From an uncultured Clostridia bacterium (GTDB taxonomy: Bacteria; Bacillota; Clostridia; Oscillospirales; Acutalibacteraceae), in the NCBI GenBank assembly GCA_937898195.1, contig CALEJD010000022.1, positions 1 through 9,318 on the forward strand: 9,318 nucleotides of DNA, written 5' to 3'. Made by a program: the position numbers and the translations under genes. The notes beneath the pieces are model-generated. The model searched no databases and was not told the DNA's origin. It saw only the letters and a program-made list of their open reading frames with translations. Positions within the stretch are counted from its first letter, which is position 1; every line of letters begins with the position of its first letter. Below are positions 6,692-9,318 of the stretch, piece by piece.

Positions 6692-7573
6692 GTGGAAAAG
6701 AAAAATTACACACTCACCGATATTTCTACAATTAAAAAAGTTATGGGAGAAAATGGCGTCACCTTTTCAAAAGGGTTAGGACAAAACTTTCTCGTTAACC
6801 CAACTGTTTGTCCACGAATGGCTGATGCTGTTCGAGAAAGCACAGACGGTAAAATTGGTGTGCTTGAAATTGGTGCGGGTGTTGGAGTGCTTACAAAAGA
6901 ATTACTCCAGAGATGCGAAAAAGTTGTTTGTGTTGAGCTTGATACCCGTCTTTTTCCTGTTCTTGACGACACTCTTTCGGGTTATGACAATTTAACACTT
7001 ATCAATGCTGATATTTTAAAAGTTGACCTTGAAAAAGTTATCGAAGAACATTTTAATGATATGGAAATTTTTGTTTGCGCAAACTTACCTTACTATATTA
7101 CATCACCTGTAATTATGCGTCTTTTAGAAGAAAAACTTCCTTTTAAGAAGATTATTGTTATGGTGCAAAAAGAAGCTGGCGACCGACTTTGTGCAAAGGT
7201 TGGCACAAGAGAAAGTGGCGCTGTTACTGTTGCTGTTAATTATTATGCAAAAGCTCGCAAGCTCTTTGATGTTTCCCGTGGGTCGTTTATGCCAAGTCCC
7301 AATGTTGACAGTTGTGTAATTGAACTTGACCTTACGCAAAAGGGCGACTACAATGTGCTTGATGAAAAACTGTTTTTCAAGATGATTAAATCAGCGTTTG
7401 CGCAAAGACGAAAAACAATTCTCAACTCAATTTCAAGCGGAATGGGAATTGATAAAGCAAAACTTTCACAAGCAATCCAGAATGCAGGTCTTTCACAAAC
7501 TGCGAGAGCCGAAGCGCTCACTATGGAAGAGTTAACAGATTTATCAAATAAAATTTATGAGGTAACAAAATGA
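6692..7573 (+). CDS. rsmA: 16S rRNA (adenine1518-N6/adenine1519-N6)-dimethyltransferase
   Basis: RsmA (KsgA) uses S-adenosylmethionine to dimethylate two adjacent adenines in the 3'-terminal helix of 16S rRNA during late small-subunit assembly; loss classically gives kasugamycin resistance. The 293-residue product has the family signature GLGQNFLVNP (28-37), SAM motif I VLEIGAGVGVLTKEL (57-71), acidic VELD (81-84), NADIL (105-109), the catalytic motif NLPYYITSPV (131-140) and the C-terminal AFAQRRKTILNSIS region (235-248). The start is GTG 6692, with AAGGA (6679-6683) 8 bases upstream and overlapping the previous stop. This start gives the N-terminal extension usual in Firmicutes RsmA. The stop TGA overlaps the next ATG (ATGA), so the small TSCPD protein is probably translationally coupled. 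rnmV, a frequent neighbour of rsmA in Firmicutes, is not present here. Confidence 0.97.
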   Translation: MEKKNYTLTDISTIKKVMGENGVTFSKGLGQNFLVNPTVCPRMADAVRESTDGKIGVLEIGAGVGVLTKELLQRCEKVVCVELDTRLFPVLDDTLSGYDNLTLINADILKVDLEKVIEEHFNDMEIFVCANLPYYITSPVIMRLLEEKLPFKKIIVMVQKEAGDRLCAKVGTRESGAVTVAVNYYAKARKLFDVSRGSFMPSPNVDSCVIELDLTQKGDYNVLDEKLFFKMIKSAFAQRRKTILNSISSGMGIDKAKLSQAIQNAGLSQTARAEALTMEELTDLSNKIYEVTK

Positions 7574-7827
7574 CATACAGATTTAGAACAAAAGGAACTT
7601 GTTCAGGTCAGATTGACATTGATTTGGAAAACGGAATAATCCAGAATGTTGTTTTCTATGGTGGTTGCAACGGCAATCTCAAAGGAATTTCAGCACTTGT
7701 CAAAGGCAAAAAAGCCGAAGATGTTATTCCACTTATAAAAGGAATAAAATGTGGTTTCAAAAGCACGTCTTGTCCCGACCAGTTAGCAATCGCACTCACA
7801 GAGGCGCTCAATGAACAGAACAAATAA
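7570..7827 (+). CDS. Small TSCPD-domain protein (TIGR03905-like, four cysteines)
   Basis: An 85-residue protein with the motif TSCPD at 66-70, which gives the domain its name. Four cysteines are spaced C11, C33, C61 and C68, in the contexts GTCSG, GGCNGN, IKCGF and TSCPD, suggesting a metal-binding or redox-active small fold. The same domain is known at the C-terminus of some class II ribonucleotide reductases, and stand-alone copies are common in Clostridia; their function is not established to my knowledge. The whole length matches a stand-alone family member, so it is not a fragment. The start ATG 7570 overlaps the rsmA stop by ATGA and has GAGG (7559-7562) 7 bases upstream; the last 17 bases overlap cca. 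This tight packing suggests its level is tied to both RNA-modifying neighbours, but that is inference. Confidence 0.9.
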   Translation: MTYRFRTKGTCSGQIDIDLENGIIQNVVFYGGCNGNLKGISALVKGKKAEDVIPLIKGIKCGFKSTSCPDQLAIALTEALNEQNK

Positions 7828-9154
7828 TTTTAAAAAAGCCTCTGAAACTGCTGTAAAAATGCTTAAAGACTGCGGTTTTGAGGCATTTTTAATTGGTGGC
7901 AGTGTTCGTGATTATATAATGAGTATGCCAATCGGCGATATTGATATAACCACAAGTGCAACGCCAACAGAAGTCGAAGAAGTTTTTAAAGATTTTCGCG
8001 TGATTGAAACGGGCATAAAGCACGGCACGGTAACTGTGCTTATTGATAGTGAGCCTATTGAAATCACCACATATCGAAGTGAGAGCACTTATTCAGACAA
8101 CCGTCATCCTGACAGCGTTACTTTTTCAAAAGCGCTTAAAGATGATGTTGTTCGTCGTGACTTCACTATGAATGCTATTGCCTTTGATTTTAAAGATGGT
8201 TTTATCGACCTTGTTGATGGAATGAAAGACATAGACAACAAAATTATTCGTTGCATTGGTGACGCTCAAACAAGATTTCGTGAAGATGCCCTTCGCATTC
8301 TTCGTGCTCTTCGTTTTTCTGCAGTTTTAGGTTTTTCAATTGAAGAAAACACAGCTCTTGCAATTCATAAATGCAAAGATTTGCTTAAAAACATATCAGC
8401 CGAGCGTATTCAAATAGAATTTTCAAAGCTTATTTGTGGCAAAAACGCATATAATATTTTGCAAGAATACGCAGATGTTATTTGCGTGTTTATTCCAGAA
8501 ATTGAAGAGAGTATCGGCTTTGAGCAGATAAACCGTCATCATATTTATGATGTTTATACTCATTCTCTCAAGGCGCTGGAACAAAGTAAAAACGAGTTGC
8601 ACATTCGACTTGCTCTTTTCTTGCACGACATTGGCAAGCCTTTTGTGGCTCATTTTGACGAAAAGGGTGAACAACATTACTACTCGCACCCTAAAAAGAG
8701 TGCCGAATTGACAGAAAAAATCTTAACAAGACTTCGTTTTGACAATGACACAAAAGAAAAAGTGCTAACCCTTGTGAGAATGCACGATACACCGATTATG
8801 CTTGATAAAGAAGATGAACCAAGCAAAAAACGACTTAAAAGAATTCTCTCGCAAATTGGTGTGGATTTGACCTATGACTTAATTGAAGTCAAGCGTTGTG
8901 ATAATTCATCACAAAACCCCGAATATTATCGTGGTGATGTTTTCTATAAAGCAACCTATGATATGCTCGATGAAATTATCAACGGGGACGAATGCTTTTC
9001 TATTAAAGATTTGAAAATCAATGGTAATGACCTTATTGCCGTTGGATTCAAGGGCAAGGATATCGGCAAAGCATTGCAAAAATGCCTTGATGGTGTAATA
9101 GCCGAAAAGGTTCAGAACAATTTTGACGATTTAATAAAATACGCAAAAAAATAA
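7811..9154 (+). CDS. cca: CCA tRNA nucleotidyltransferase, class II, with HD domain
   Basis: Adds or repairs the 3' CCA end of tRNAs from CTP and ATP without a template. The 447-residue product begins with the class II nucleotidyltransferase head: GGSVRD (29-34), the metal-binding pair D43 and D45 in IGDIDITTSATP, the VIETGIKHGTVTV strand region (64-76), and RRDFTMNAIAFD (115-126). The EDxxR nucleotide-selecting motif is at 158-162 within FREDALRILRALRF, which with the head-domain sequence favours a CCA-adding enzyme over a poly(A) polymerase. A C-terminal HD domain follows, with H251 (YTHS), H272-D273 (FLHDIGKP), H294 (YSHP) and H325 as likely metal ligands; such domains often give phosphatase or phosphodiesterase activity. 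The start ATG 7811 overlaps the TSCPD gene by 17 bases, with GAGG just upstream. The stop TAA runs into the terminator stem. It is the last gene of the operon. Confidence 0.94.
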   Translation: MNRTNNFKKASETAVKMLKDCGFEAFLIGGSVRDYIMSMPIGDIDITTSATPTEVEEVFKDFRVIETGIKHGTVTVLIDSEPIEITTYRSESTYSDNRHPDSVTFSKALKDDVVRRDFTMNAIAFDFKDGFIDLVDGMKDIDNKIIRCIGDAQTRFREDALRILRALRFSAVLGFSIEENTALAIHKCKDLLKNISAERIQIEFSKLICGKNAYNILQEYADVICVFIPEIEESIGFEQINRHHIYDVYTHSLKALEQSKNELHIRLALFLHDIGKPFVAHFDEKGEQHYYSHPKKSAELTEKILTRLRFDNDTKEKVLTLVRMHDTPIMLDKEDEPSKKRLKRILSQIGVDLTYDLIEVKRCDNSSQNPEYYRGDVFYKATYDMLDEIINGDECFSIKDLKINGNDLIAVGFKGKDIGKALQKCLDGVIAEKVQNNFDDLIKYAKK

Positions 9155-9189
9155 AGGATAGAGAATTTAATCTCTATCCTTTTTCTTTT
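9153..9189. terminator. Bidirectional intrinsic terminator between cca and the probable pnp
   Basis: A 12-bp stem pairs AAAGGATAGAGA (9153-9164) with TCTCTATCCTTT (9171-9182) around the 6-base loop ATTTAA. On the + strand it leads into TTTTTCTTTT. On the - strand the hairpin is followed by an ATTTTTTT run, so it can end the convergent gene as well. The last two bases of the cca stop codon form the base of the stem. Confidence 0.92.
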
Positions 9190-9196
9190 GTTTTAA

Positions 9197-9318
9197 TTAG
9201 TCGTTGTTTCTTCTTCTGTTGAAACGACGGTTATTATCGCGCTTTTTTGGCTCTTCTTCGATATCGTTTTCTGGTACAAGACCTTTAACTTCAATAAGAG
9301 CATCACGACGAGAAAGGT
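9197..9318 (-). CDS. pnp: C-terminal end of probable polynucleotide phosphorylase (5' part outside window)
   Basis: On the - strand an open frame enters from the window edge and ends at TAA (complement of 9197-9199), giving 39 complete codons plus two bases of another. The readable start is LSRRDALIEVKGLVPE, followed by an acidic then strongly basic tail ending RRFNRRRNND. The block preceding the tail resembles the last strand of the C-terminal S1 RNA-binding domain of bacterial PNPase, where INLSRKDAL-like sequence is usual; the incomplete codon (nAC) is compatible with the Asn of that motif. Arg/Asn-rich tails after the S1 domain are common in Clostridia PNPase. PNPase is a phosphorolytic 3'-5' exoribonuclease. 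Other S1-domain proteins could end similarly, so the name is tentative; that a real gene ends here is supported by the terminator 8-15 bases downstream. Confidence 0.6.
   Translation of the reverse strand, partial: LSRRDALIEVKGLVPENDIEEEPKKRDNNRRFNRRRNND

Noticed and set aside
1..9318. Mobile element, CRISPR, defence or toxin-antitoxin system
   Set aside because: No transposase, integrase, repeat array, nuclease-type or small paired genes are present; all genes but two encode recognisable families in normal order and spacing.

Overview
The window looks like an ordinary chromosomal stretch of an AT-rich, low-GC Gram-positive bacterium. It most resembles a Clostridia lineage of the Ruminococcus/Oscillospira type. 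The evidence is strong purine-rich Shine-Dalgarno sites before almost every gene, SigA-type promoters with extended -10 boxes, a glutaminyl-tRNA synthetase in a Gram-positive setting, a short ProB without a PUA domain, and a class II CCA enzyme with an HD domain. The lineage is inferred from protein character and gene content; no marker gene was placed by search.

Layout. (1) Bases 1-1174, + strand: the 3' end of glnS, then a four-helix membrane protein of unknown function starting 2 bases after the glnS stop. A bidirectional hairpin terminator (1187-1214) ends this unit and also the leftward unit facing it. (2) Bases 1218-5329, - strand: a leftward run transcribed proB, proA, an unrecognised membrane-anchored protein, prfB. 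proB, proA and the unknown gene are packed with 2 and 13 base gaps; prfB follows after a 152-base gap and may have its own promoter. (3) Bases 5330-5492: a compact divergent control region with two well-formed, back-to-back promoters, one for proB and one for the rightward aminotransferase. (4) Bases 5493-9154, + strand: a PLP-dependent aminotransferase, rsmA (ksgA), a small TSCPD-domain protein and cca, with gaps or overlaps of 11, -4 and -17 bases, so very probably one operon with translational coupling. A second bidirectional terminator (9153-9189) follows. (5) Bases 9197-9318, - strand: the last 39 codons of a gene that is probably pnp (polynucleotide phosphorylase).

Functions. Most of the genes serve translation and RNA maturation: charging tRNA-Gln, stop-codon reading, 16S rRNA dimethylation, tRNA CCA-end synthesis and probably RNA turnover. 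Proline synthesis (ProB makes glutamyl-5-phosphate, ProA reduces it to the semialdehyde) and an amino-acid transaminase make up the rest. I see no mobile element, CRISPR array, toxin-antitoxin pair, defence system or phage gene, and no clear candidate for an undescribed multi-gene system. The best second-look items are an RF2 gene in which the usual programmed frameshift site has been resolved into one continuous frame, two uncharacterised membrane proteins tied to housekeeping operons, the TSCPD protein wedged between rsmA and cca, and the paired divergent promoters.
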